Of a stretch of 64,000 bases of DNA, positions 56,201 through 64,000 are shown piece by piece; the first letter of the stretch is position 1; each line of letters starts with the position of its first letter. Under the pieces are notes generated by a model. That model was given only the letters and a program-made list of their open reading frames with translations, searched no databases and had not been told where the DNA came from. The translations under genes and the position numbers were made by a program. Where the stretch lies: positions 65,474,043 to 65,538,042 of the forward strand of contig OX578281.1 in the NCBI GenBank assembly GCA_951217055.1, read 5' to 3'. This stretch comes from Gerris lacustris. Lineage: Eukaryota; Arthropoda; Insecta; Hemiptera; Gerridae.

Positions 56201-59200
56201 GATATAAGAGATTCAATATTAAAAACAAATAAGAATTGGAATTAAACTCAAATAGAAGGTTATTTAGATGCAGGTTATAATGTTGTAAACAAAGATAAAC
56301 ATGGTCAAAAAAGCGCAGTCCCGCCAACCTGATTTCAACAACTTCATTACATTAGCCATACATTTTCTACTATTTATGAAATAATGAAGTTGCAATCTTT
56401 ACTTTTTTGCCCTACTTTACTTTTTCGTCCTACTTTTACTTTTTCTCCCTACTTTTTGAGTCAGGGATGAAAAGACCTGTTTTAGTCCCTCTAAACTAAT
56501 TCAAAATCATAACTTTTTTCCCCTACTGGAGATAAAGGTAATTTTATTGATGTAATTTTACTTTATTTATTTATTTATTTATTTACATTTTTGATGTGAG
56601 TCCTCTACAGTGTGTTCACACCACGAGAGGCACTCTAACAATACAATAATAGTACATTATTATTCAAAGTACATTATTATGTATATTGATACTTTAATCT
56701 TATGATATTGATACTTTAATCTTATGATATTGATTCTTTAATCTTATGATATTGATACTTTAATCTTATGATATTGATACTTTAATCTTATGATATTGTA
56801 GGCCTATTATATTATTTAAAGTCTCAAAGGGTAAAGCATAAGGGTTCTTGTGCAAACAACAAACAGCACATTCTGTTGCTTAAATTGCTAAGAAAAACAA
56901 CAAGGCACTCTTTACATCTTCATGCTGTCTTAAACCTCATCTGTGTTTTTTTAAACCCTTTATTATATACATTTTTTATAAGCACTTTACATCCATGTAC
57001 ATTTTTATTAACTGTGAGATGTTGGTCCTATTATTGCTGCATCTTACTTCATATTAACCTATTGCAATTTCTTATACCTCCAGCGGGGAGAAAAAGTTAA
57101 CTTTCCTCCCTAGTTTACAGGGAGGAAAGTTACTCATTGCACCCGGTCGGGTTAAACAGGCAGTAATGAAAAATAAGGGAATCATGAACTCCCATGATTC
57201 CCTCCAGTGTTGCCCTAGATAAAGCACAAGTAAATAAGCTTGGTGCTAATACACATTTCATTTACTAACTTTTGTTTAATGTCGAAATCTATAATGTCAT
57301 TGTAGGCTAATCAGTGTAGGCTCAAAAAAAGAATGATTTATTTAGTAATGTAAATATAACAAGTTAACATCAAAATATTGCATTGACATGATGTCAGCCA
57401 GTTATCTGACATTCCTCCCCCTCAGCTCTTTCCTTGGTCTTAGCTGGGAGGCGTGTCTTCTCTGCTGCCGACCGTTCAGCAACACAACATAGGAAAGAGG
57501 TCCAGTTACCTTCAGCACTTCACCTTCAGTGTACCCTTTCTTGTCTGTGTTCTGTACCCAGACCTTAATTTCCTCCATCCTAGGTATCGGGTGTTGATCG
57601 CAATGAATATATTTATTTAAGCTAACCTTATACGTATCTATAAGGTATATGTTTATCTAAGCTAAACATATGCGTATCTTTCCTGTCGGTTTTAATACTA
57701 TTACTAAGGGAGATGCCCATTCAATAGGCGTTGTACTTGAATTAATAGGTTCAATAACTCCCTGTTTAACTAGACGAGTTAATTCTTCCTCAACTCCTGC
57801 CTTAAATGCAAATGGAACAGGTCGAGGCTTTATTATTTTAGGTTCCGCTCCTTCCTTAATATGCACTACCGCCTTGTGTCCTTTTATTGTTCCTAGATCA
57901 GCCAAAAATATTTCCGGGAATTTATCATAAACATTATTTATCTGTTTAGTGTCAGCATTGTTTTCTATTTCAATCTCATTACTTTTTATATTGCAAACTC
58001 GGGATCCTTTTGGTAGCGGTAGTTTAAATTTTAGAACCCATTTTAAGCCAAATAATGGTACATCGTGTTTTTTTTGCTACAATAATTGGTAATAATAATT
58101 TCTTATTAAAAGCCTTAACTGTAACTATTGTTCGTCCTAAAGTTTGTAATTCTATTCCTATGTATGCGACTAAATTAGGACCGTGTTCAAGAGTAGGTGA
58201 GCCAATATGTTTCCAAGTATTTTCACTAATTACTGATTCAGTAGCCCCAGGATCGTATAACATATCAATTTTTTTATTATTTATTTTTACAGTTAACATT
58301 ACTTTATTTCCTTTATTTATAGCCCTAATAGAATTTTGATCGTTTTCACTCCCCGAATCTGATGATTCATCGTTCGAAAATGTAATCCTATTTGTTGATT
58401 TGTCGTTACTTAAAATTATAGCTCTCCCCTTCTTTAAACATACTTTTGACAAATGATTGTTACCGGCACACAGGTAACATTGTGCTCCTGTTGCAGGGCA
58501 CGTTTCTTTAGGTTTACGTAATTTTTTTCCACATTTAAAACAATGCTTCCCTCTAATAAGTTTAATTTGTATAGATTTTGATCCTTTTTTAAAATTGTTA
58601 TTTTGACTGTCCGTTAGTTTGTAAGATTGGGAGGGTTTATCATAAGTGCATATTTTATGTTGTGCCTCTTCTGCCCTTTCAATATTGGTAACAGAAACTT
58701 CAACATCTTTTAGCGTTGCATTAGTCTCTGGGTGTAACCGCAGTAGAGTCATTCTTTGTCCGCAGCGCCAATTTGTAGGCTAATCAGTGTAGGCTCAAAG
58801 AAATAATGATTTATTTAGTAATGTAAATATAACAAGTTAACATCAAAATATTGCATTGACATCATGTCAGCCAGTTATCTGACAGTCATCTTCACACATG
58901 TCATGTAACCTCCACAACAGTTGTCATAGTGATTCATCAGTAAAAGAAACAAACAAGTTAAAAGTGAAAACATAATTTCTAAATGTAGATTAACTAATCC
59001 ATATTTAAATATGTACATCAGTTTTCAACACCATTCAATACACGACTCAGCTTCCAGCTGATTCTCCCATTTAATTTTAGCATTGAAATTCCTGCACAAA
59101 CTTTGATTCAGAAGTCAGAGCAATATATCTAGCACTGGAGCATCTGACACATATCTCCCCAAGGCAGACTGTAATCTTTGTTGATTCCCAAGCGGCCATA

Positions 59201-62200
59201 ATATCAGTCACCGGCACCCTTGAAACCGAATCCGATCTGGTCATCAAATGTCGCTATCTTGCCAGCACGCTTATTATTCAGGGTTTTGAACTAGTATTTC
59301 AATGGGTCTCCAGCCACTGCAGCATTTATGGAAACGAAGTGGCTGATGACCTGGCCAAAGAAGCTCTCACTTGCCCCAACCCAAGGTCAAACTAACTATA
59401 AATATGACAAAAAAAAAATAATAAAACAAAAACTCCAGAACCAGCAGGATCTACAAAAATAATTTAAAAAACAAAAGGTATGAATGCTTAACCACACCAC
59501 GTAATTTAAAATTAAAATCTTTCCATATTTTTTTTTCTCCCTACTGGAGGTAAAATCTCGTACCTTAGGAGTAAAAATCACTTGCACCCTCGCGATAATT
59601 AACTCCCTCGGCTCCGCCTTGGGAGTGAACGTTATGGTTCCCTCGGCTTCGGGGTGCATTCACTTACTTTCCTCCCTTGGTGAGTAAATAACTATTTATT
59701 GTGTGTGTGTAATATTTGTCTTACATTTTTTTACATTTTAATCTTGTCATGTCTCTATTTTTTTTGTTTAGGTTTGAAGAGGAGATAGGCTTGCCCCTTC
59801 CTGATGTAGTACCTCTGCCTCCAGATAAGCTTATAGAAGGAGCACTTCTGCCACCTCCGGCTCTGCACGGTGCATTATTGCCTCCTCTACCCTCGTTACC
59901 ACCTCCGCCTCCTTCAGGTCTGATTCCACACGGTGCTCTACCTCCTGGAGCTCTACACCCACCTCCAGGACATATGCCACCCGGTCCTCCTGGACATATG
60001 CCTCCTGGTCCTCCTGGATACTTGCCTCCTGGTCCTCCTGGACACTTGCCGCCTGGTCCTCCAGGACATATGCCTCCTGGTCCTCCAGGACATATGCCTC
60101 CTGGTCCTCCTGGATACTTGCCTCCTGGTCCTCCTGGACACTTACCGCCTGGTCCTCCAGGACATATGCCTCCAGGGTCTTTGTCCATGCCTCCTTGCCC
60201 CCCAGGACCTCCCATGCCACCTGGTATGCTTCCTCCTGGTGCTCGTGGTATGTGCCCACCGGGCATGCCTCCCGGTATGATGTCTTCCGGTCCACCTTTG
60301 ATGCCTCCTTGTCCTCCGATGTTTAACCCCGGACCTCCTCCTATGATGCAACAATCTCTTCCTCCGCAATCGTCGATGGGTCCTCCTTTGCCTATGCCTC
60401 CGATGCCTCCTCAGTTTTCCGCTCAATACCAACCTAATGTAGGCCCACCTGTGAGGCAACCCGAAAAAATCCCAGGTCCTGTTGTTCTTAGCAGTACACC
60501 TATGTTGTACGTGGCCAGCTCTCAAATAGATGTAGAAACAGCTGAACCGGTAGTTTCCAACAGGTAATATAAACATTGTCTTTCATTTGTGATAAATCTG
60601 ATACAATCTTAGTTTAAGGTTCTGAAACTATTGATAATTTATTAACATTTACATCTTATCTTAATCTATGTATATGAAGGAAACTATTCATTAATTTTTT
60701 TTTTTTTAAATTTTAGAGTGGCAGAACCAGTTATTATTCCTAGTGCTCAGGATAATAAGAAAAAGAAACTAGAGAAACCGGTGGTAACAGTAACAATGGA
60801 ACCAGTAGCCGCTCAGGCTCCTCCTTCCAAGAAAAAGGAAAAGAAAAATAGAAAGTTAATGAGAACGGCTGGAGGCCAAACATGGGAAGATCACACTTTA
60901 GGAGAGTGGGATGATGGTAATTTAGTTATTTTATAAAACTTAGTATGTACCTGTATATTTTAAATATATATATTTTTTTTAACGATTATATCAATATTAA
61001 GTAAAATGAGTTTCCAGGTAAATGGTGGCAAAATGATGTGATAATTAATAATGTAGTGTCATAATAACTAGATAGCGAAAAATAACTACAGTAGAGTCTC
61101 GCTTATCCGGACCCTGCTAGTCCGGACATCCGTTTAATCCGGACGGGCCAAAAACTATGTACAAATTGGAACCAGGGCCTGTTCAGATTTATGAATAATT
61201 AAGATAATTGGAGTTTCTACTTTTATTGTCTATTAAAAATGTATAAAATTGTTCCTATTATAGTTTACAGGTGTCTATTCCAACGTTCTAACACAAGGAA
61301 TACCCGGTATTTTTGTTAAAAATTAACAGATTTAGAATAATTTGGAATAAGTAAGAACATCGATAAATCTGTTTCGGTTCCATAGAAATGTAAGGGGCGG
61401 AAGATATAAAGGTAGTGTATTCCAATAAATACAATTTTATGTGACTGAGATGGGGAGAGGTTTTGAAACATATAGCGGCGGCTCAACGCAGTTCCAAGAA
61501 ATTTCGCCAAGCCGCCAATGTCTAATGTCTCAACTTTTTTTGAAATGATAATCGTTCCTCGAATTTCATATCGGAACACAGGAAGTTCTTCTCAGGAAGT
61601 CCCTTCTATACCTGCCACCTGCGTAATAGATTGTCGTTTTATTTTAATTCATTTAATATTCGGACTGGTGACAGAACAGCTCTTAACTTAAATAGTGGAC
61701 CTACGTTGTACAAGCATGTTTTGGAGACTAATAAAAGTAATTTTTACGATAAAAAAATCGATTTTAATAGTTTTACCCTACTAAAACTTGTTTTACAGAC
61801 ATTTTAAAAACAGTTCAGTTTAATCCGGACTGGGTCCGGTCCCGTCAAACGAAAGTCTTTTCAGTATTTTAAGGATTGCTAAAGCTGTTATTTCCAAAAG
61901 TTCAGCCCAAAAGAACATTATTTAGCTTAGGGAGGTAATATGATGTTTATCTGTTGCAGATGATTTCAGATTGTTCTGTGGAGATCTTGGTAATGATGTG
62001 ACTGATGAAGTTTTGTCGAGAGCTTTTTCCAAGTACGTTTCATTTGTCAAGGCCAAAGTAGTCAGAGATAAAAGAACCAATAAAACAAAGGGATTTGGTT
62101 TTGTCTCTTTTAAAGATCCTCAGGATTTTATCAAAGCAACTAAAGAAATGAATGGTAATATGTATATATTTTTTTATTTATTGTTTATTTCCTATTTTTT

Positions 62201-63843
62201 AAACAAGCATAATTTAAAAATAAATCTTTATTAAATTTAAATATTCGTGAGGTGTCTAGAGGGGTAATATAAAAAAAAACTTTTAGTTTTTTAAAACATC
62301 GGTTGATATTTCATCCCTATGTTGGGACATTCTCAAAACCTGAAATTTATTAATCCTTTAATTAGATCTTAATACATTTATTATATTTTTTAATATATTT
62401 TATTTTTATTTTATAAAAAATGTAAATATAAATTTTAATTTGGGCTTCTATAAAATTAGTAAAAATATTCTATTGTTTACATTACTAATCTTCATAGTTA
62501 TCTCTTTTAAATTCCACACTATTTTTTTATCTAGTGTATTTACATTTCTTTTAATAATGCTAGCCAGATTATTGTTGACCCTATGTATAAGATCTAATTC
62601 TTCTTTATCTGCTATTTTCTTGAACTGAAGATTTGGCTTCATTTGACCTGCCAAGCAATTATCCATACTTCTTTTTTCTTTTTGCTGTCCCCTTTGGTTC
62701 AGAATTAAATTTAAATATTCGTGAGGTGTCTAGAGGGGTAATATAAAAAAAAACTTTTAGTTTTTTAAAACATCGGTTGATATTTCATCCCTATGTTGGG
62801 ACATTCTCAAAACCTGAAATTTATTAATCCTTTAATTAGATCTTAATACATTTATTATATTTTTTAATATATTTTATTTTTATTTTATAAAAAATGTAAA
62901 TATAAATTTTAATTTGGGCTTCTATAAAATTAGTAAATAGTAAAAATGCCACTTGCTTCCGCCAGTCTTTACACAGTCTTGCGCCAGTTTTTACTTTTTT
63001 CGACCAGTCGAGAAATGGACCCGTAGGAGATAGCTTTTCTTGAAAGAAGAAGGGGAGAAAGGGGTTGGGGGTCATCCAATAATTTCAGACAAAAAAAATA
63101 CTAGTTTGTTTCATACAGTGAACGGGGGGGGGGGGGGTATCAAAGTGGACAGTAAGAATTTTTCAATTTTTAAAAATTGAATTTTCAATTTTTTGCCGAA
63201 TGTCACCTGTAACTTGCAACGAATTGCTTAGAATATTGAACAACAGTTTGACCTGTAAAGATATACTTATATGAGGGATGCAGTCAGCCCCTGATTTGAT
63301 TTCCCCTATATTTGATTGAAGGAGTGGGGGCTGAGTGGCATGGACTTGGGTGGCACCGTCTGTCAGGCTCTATTAAAAACAATGGGCTGACCGGGTGGCG
63401 CCACCTGCAGGTAGCGGCTAGACCCTGGAACGGCTGACCTTTTAGTGCCACCTCGTGTGGCAGGTTCCATTCTATTCTCATTGCTGACTGGGTAGTGCCA
63501 CCCGGGTGGCGCTACCTGGGTGGCGAAGTGTGTCACTACCCTAAGATGCATCTCGAATATAAGATACATCCTGATTTTTGCGATGCAAAAACAGGAAAAA
63601 GTGCATCTTATATTCGAAGCTATACGGTATTGATATTCAGTATCACTATGTATATGAGAAAGTTTTGTTGTACTTTTTAAGTTTTATTTTTTTAAAACTT
63701 TATATTTTTATTGTTTAGGACGTTATGTTGGAAGTCGACCCATTAAATTGAGAAAAAGTACTTGGAAAAACAGATCCCTCGATGTTGTCAGGAAAAAGGA
63801 CAAAGAGAAGGTAGCCCTCATAAACATGCTCACTGGAAAGTAA
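53253..63843 (+). CDS. RBM42: RNA-binding protein 42 (RBM42), 5 exons, complete
   Basis: RBM42 is an RNA-binding protein with one C-terminal RRM, linked to splicing and hnRNP K in vertebrates (family knowledge). Exons: 53253-53305, 59772-60563, 60717-60916, 61960-62154, 63719-63843. They join in phase to 454 aa. The N-terminus MAGLNDEKFRQMQDEMSRFE matches the short helical start of the family. Exon 2 is a Pro/Gly/Met-rich low-complexity region. Exon 3 has a Lys-rich stretch, then RTAGGQTWEDHTLGEWD, a hallmark just before the RRM. The RRM has RNP2 LFCGDL (353-358) and RNP1 KGFGFVSF (392-399), then YVGSRPIKLRKSTWKNR and DVVRKKDKEK, as in the vertebrate C-terminus. The RRM is split by the 1.56-kb intron between exons 4 and 5. 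Intron 1 (6.5 kb) holds several transposons. No AATAAA is visible before the window ends, so the 3' UTR is open. Confidence 0.96.
53306..54213 (+). repeat. RBM42 intron 1 start with repeated GACAAAGGGATATAA words
   Basis: Copies of GACAAAGGGATATAAA(C/T)TCTC followed by AACAAATCATACA(C/T)ATATA occur at about 53593 and, shortened, 53676. A further copy at about 55005 lies beyond the foldback element. They appear to be scattered remnants of one element also seen at 52815. Confidence 0.5.
54214..54978. mobile_element. Foldback element with about 330-bp arms, CAGGGTGGGCCAAAAAG ends
   Basis: Left CAGGGTGGGCCAAAAAGAAA and right GGGCCACTCTG are inverted and flanked by TA on both sides. The arms pair inward through GATACGGGGTTTGC, AGTTTGAAATAGGGTC, GTCCCTCAGTGTTATAACAC and CACATCTTCAATG. 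A G run lies at about 54475-54490. The TA target suggests a Tc1/mariner-type origin. Confidence 0.85.
55280..55650. repeat. Direct duplication of about 95 bp
   Basis: TTGATTTGACTTAAAGTTAC ... TAAATTTTCTCACAA ... TTTTCTTGGTTT occurs at about 55290-55385 and, diverged, at 55554-55645. Confidence 0.6.
55920..56480. repeat. Dispersed repeat with GAGGCGAAGCCGAGGGAA units
   Basis: Three GC-rich units (GGAGGCGAAGCCGAAGGAAC, CGAGGCGAAGCCGAGGGAAT, CGAGGCGCAGCCGAGGGAGA) precede a block that matches 17343-17830. A related segment with CCCTCGGCTCCGCC and CTCCCTACTGGAGGTAAA lies at 59510-59690 in inverted orientation. The GC-rich units stand out from their AT-rich surroundings. Confidence 0.7.
56683..56797. 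repeat. 22-bp tandem repeat, 5 copies
   Basis: The unit TATTGATACTTTAATCTTATGA (22 bp) is repeated about five times with a single visible substitution (GATTCTT in copy 3). Confidence 0.9.
57096..57202. repeat. Two short hairpins
   Basis: AACTTTCCTCCCT and AGGGAGGAAAGTT (about 57099-57131) form a stem, and GGGAATCATG and CATGATTCCC (57178-57202) form another with a 5-6 base loop. They sit just outside the LTR element and are unexplained. Confidence 0.5.
57301..57411 (-). repeat. 3' LTR
   Basis: 111 bp, TG...CA ends, preceded on the minus strand by the purine tract GCTGAGGGGGAGGAA. It differs from the other LTR at two bases near the A-rich segment and one at GACATGATG versus GACATCATG. Confidence 0.93.
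57413..57563 (-). pseudogene. LTR element integrase C-terminal tail
   Basis: Minus-strand VWVQNTDKKGYTEGEVLKVT and GPLSYVVLLNGRQQRRHASQ, ending LRPRKELRGR, match the C-terminal GPxSYxVxLxxGRxxRRHxxQLR motif of Ty3-type integrases. It follows directly on an RT fragment (HPIPRMEEIK), which marks the deletion junction near 57564. Confidence 0.82.
57657..58050 (-). pseudogene. LTR element RT N-terminal fragment, frameshifted
   Basis: A one-frame shift near 58035 separates this from the protease frame. Motifs are VYDKFPEIF, KPRPVPFAFKAGVEEELTRL, GVIEPINSS and WASPLVIVLKPTGKIRIC, the start of Ty3-type reverse transcriptase. The frame then ends at a stop inside an imperfect tandem duplication of about 40 bp (57590-57670). 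The catalytic YxDD motif is absent. Confidence 0.88.
58024..58752 (-). pseudogene. LTR element gag zinc-knuckle and protease region
   Basis: The frame has two Cys-rich knuckles. The first, CFKCGKKLRKPKETC, lacks the usual His. The second is a good CCHC knuckle, CYLCAGNNHLSKVC. About 60 residues later comes an aspartic-protease-like MLYDPGATESVIS, with DPG where retroviral-type proteases usually have DTG or DSG. The layout CFxCG...CPAxGxxCxxC...H is typical of the Ty3-type elements often labelled K02A2.6-like. Most of gag proper is missing, since the frame starts next to the primer site. Confidence 0.85.
58774..58884 (-). repeat. 5' LTR
   Basis: 111 bp with TG...CA ends. The gag-pro reading frame starts only about 20 bp downstream, on the minus strand. 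Confidence 0.93.
59085..59395 (+). pseudogene. Non-LTR retrotransposon RNase H fragment
   Basis: The plus-strand frame reads FDSEVRAIYLALEHL, TVIFVDSQAAIISV, and FQWVSSHCSIYGNEVADDLA, ending at TAA 59394-59396. These are the RNase HI signature segments (E..A...AL, DS.AA, SHC.I.GNE.AD..AK) found in I/Jockey/R1-type LINEs. There is no start codon and a frameshift lies near 59086. It is an orphan fragment in RBM42 intron 1. Confidence 0.88.
59510..59690 (-). repeat. Partial copy of the GAGGCGAAGCCGAGGGAA repeat
   Basis: CTCCCTACTGGAGGTAAAAT, CGCGATAATTAACTCCCTCG, GGCTCCGCC and CCCTCGGCTTCGGGG are inverted matches to 55950-56120. It ends about 80 bp before RBM42 exon 2. Confidence 0.65.
59971..60186 (+). 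repeat. Coding 24-bp tandem repeat with 96-bp higher order, in RBM42 exon 2
   Basis: Nine 8-residue units of (H/Y)(M/L)PPGPPG begin at residues 85, 93, 101, 109, 117, 125, 133, 141 and 149. The first two residues follow the order HM, HM, YL, HL, HM, HM, YL, HL, HM, so a four-unit block (59971-60066) was duplicated as a whole (60067-60162) with only a few base changes. The frame is preserved. Confidence 0.95.
61089..61850. mobile_element. pogo/Tigger-like MITE, copy 3, one end truncated
   Basis: It starts TA + CAGTAGAGTCTCGCTTATCC and follows copies 1 and 2 through CCGGACTGGGTCCGGTCCCG, then stops before the terminal CGAGACTCTACTG. It lies in RBM42 intron 3, about 110 bp before exon 4. Confidence 0.88.
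62230..62937. repeat. 234-bp direct repeats flanking 240 bp
   Basis: ATTAAATTTAAATATTCGTG to CTATAAAATTAGTAAA occurs at 62230-62463 and 62704-62937; by eye I found no differences. The spacer has a minus-strand frame of about 72 codons (KADKEELDLIHRVNNNL-like, 62448-62666) that I do not recognise. The arrangement could be a recent tandem duplication of 474 bp or a terminal-repeat element such as a TRIM or Penelope-like relic. The repeat ends are not TG...CA. Confidence 0.85.
63110..63535. repeat. GC-richer intron block with GGTGGCGCCACC words
   Basis: After a G run (63125-63138), short palindromic words around GGTGGCGCCACCTG, GTGCCACCCGGGTGGCGC and CTACCTGGGTGGCG recur. Base composition differs from the AT-rich intron. 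Probably an old transposon, class unknown. Confidence 0.45.
63540..63626. repeat. Hairpin with about 38-bp arms
   Basis: AAGATGCATCTCGAATATAA and its inverted partner TGCATCTTATATTCGAAG frame a short loop around CTGATTTTTGCGATGCAAAA. It ends less than 100 bp before RBM42 exon 5. Confidence 0.65.
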
Positions 63844-64000
63844 AACATTCCCATCTACGTGTACATCTAGTTATCTTCCTTTCTTCTACAACTGTACCTT
63901 AATTAACTCTTCAGTGTTCGCTCGTGGTAATTTTGTTCCCCTTCACAAATATGAGCATGCGTGGAGCAGATAAGAGTTAGAGTTTTTATGGTCTAGGTAA

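Larger units (their letters stand above)
57301..58884 (-). mobile_element. Ty3-type LTR retrotransposon, internally deleted, with TSD
   Basis: Identical-length 111-bp terminal repeats (57301-57411 and 58774-58884) differ at 3 positions, start TG and end CA. GTCAT flanks both sides (57296-57300 and 58885-58889), a 5-bp target duplication. On the minus strand a primer-binding site TGGCGCTGCGGAC lies 3 bases inside the 5' LTR, and a purine tract AGGGGGAGGAA abuts the 3' LTR. Gag zinc knuckles, protease and the first RT motifs remain, followed by the integrase C-terminal tail. RT core, RNase H and integrase core are deleted. It lies in RBM42 intron 1. Confidence 0.95.

Noticed and set aside
59721..60576. 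Several long open frames on both strands over the Pro-rich region
   Set aside because: They are shadows of RBM42 exon 2, kept open by its GC-rich tandem repeat. Only the plus frame joins in phase with the flanking exons.
62230..62937. An LTR retrotransposon with 234-bp LTRs
   Set aside because: The repeats lack TG...CA ends, no primer site or purine tract is visible, and the spacer is only 240 bp with no known domain. Left as an unclassified direct repeat.

Overview
This is animal nuclear DNA, most likely from an insect. It is AT-rich, its genes are split by GT-AG introns, and it is packed with decayed mariner, pogo/Tigger-like, hAT-like, non-LTR and Ty3-type transposon remains. No bacterial or viral gene organisation is present. 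I could not fix the order from sequence alone.

Four conserved cellular genes are present, in two head-to-head pairs. Pair 1: NOMO (minus strand, 12 exons at 1619-14522, 3' part off the left edge) and SNX17 (plus strand, 11 exons at 15084-32826), with start codons 561 bp apart. Pair 2: UQCRB, complex III subunit 7 (minus strand, 4 exons at 48735-52299), and RBM42 (plus strand, 5 exons at 53253-63843), with start codons 953 bp apart. I read all exons directly. Phases join without a frameshift and give 668 codons of NOMO, 485 aa of SNX17, 112 aa of UQCRB and 454 aa of RBM42. The four genes have unrelated jobs: ER translocon accessory factor, endosomal cargo recycling, respiratory chain, and RNA binding. 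They look like ordinary housekeeping neighbours, not a pathway.

Between the convergent 3' ends of SNX17 and UQCRB lie about 16 kb (32827-48734) with no recognisable gene, filled with inverted-repeat elements, tandem repeats and AT-rich sequence. Introns are equally rich in repeats. The most unusual component is a repeat family carrying a degenerate tRNA-like module between conserved AT-rich arms (21958-22180, 30589-30940, 31168-31640, 41826-42427, 42953-43507). Several copies form head-to-head palindromes, one with perfect arms of about 71 bp. Other notable pieces are an internally deleted Ty3-type LTR element with 111-bp LTRs and a 5-bp target duplication (57301-58884), a LINE fragment with the 5' inversion expected of twin priming (about 28318-28506), a mariner remnant with very long inverted arms (39967-40750), a hAT-type MITE holding a second nested inverted-repeat element (35485-36197), and two 234-bp direct repeats that look identical inside the intron splitting the RBM42 RRM (62230-62937).
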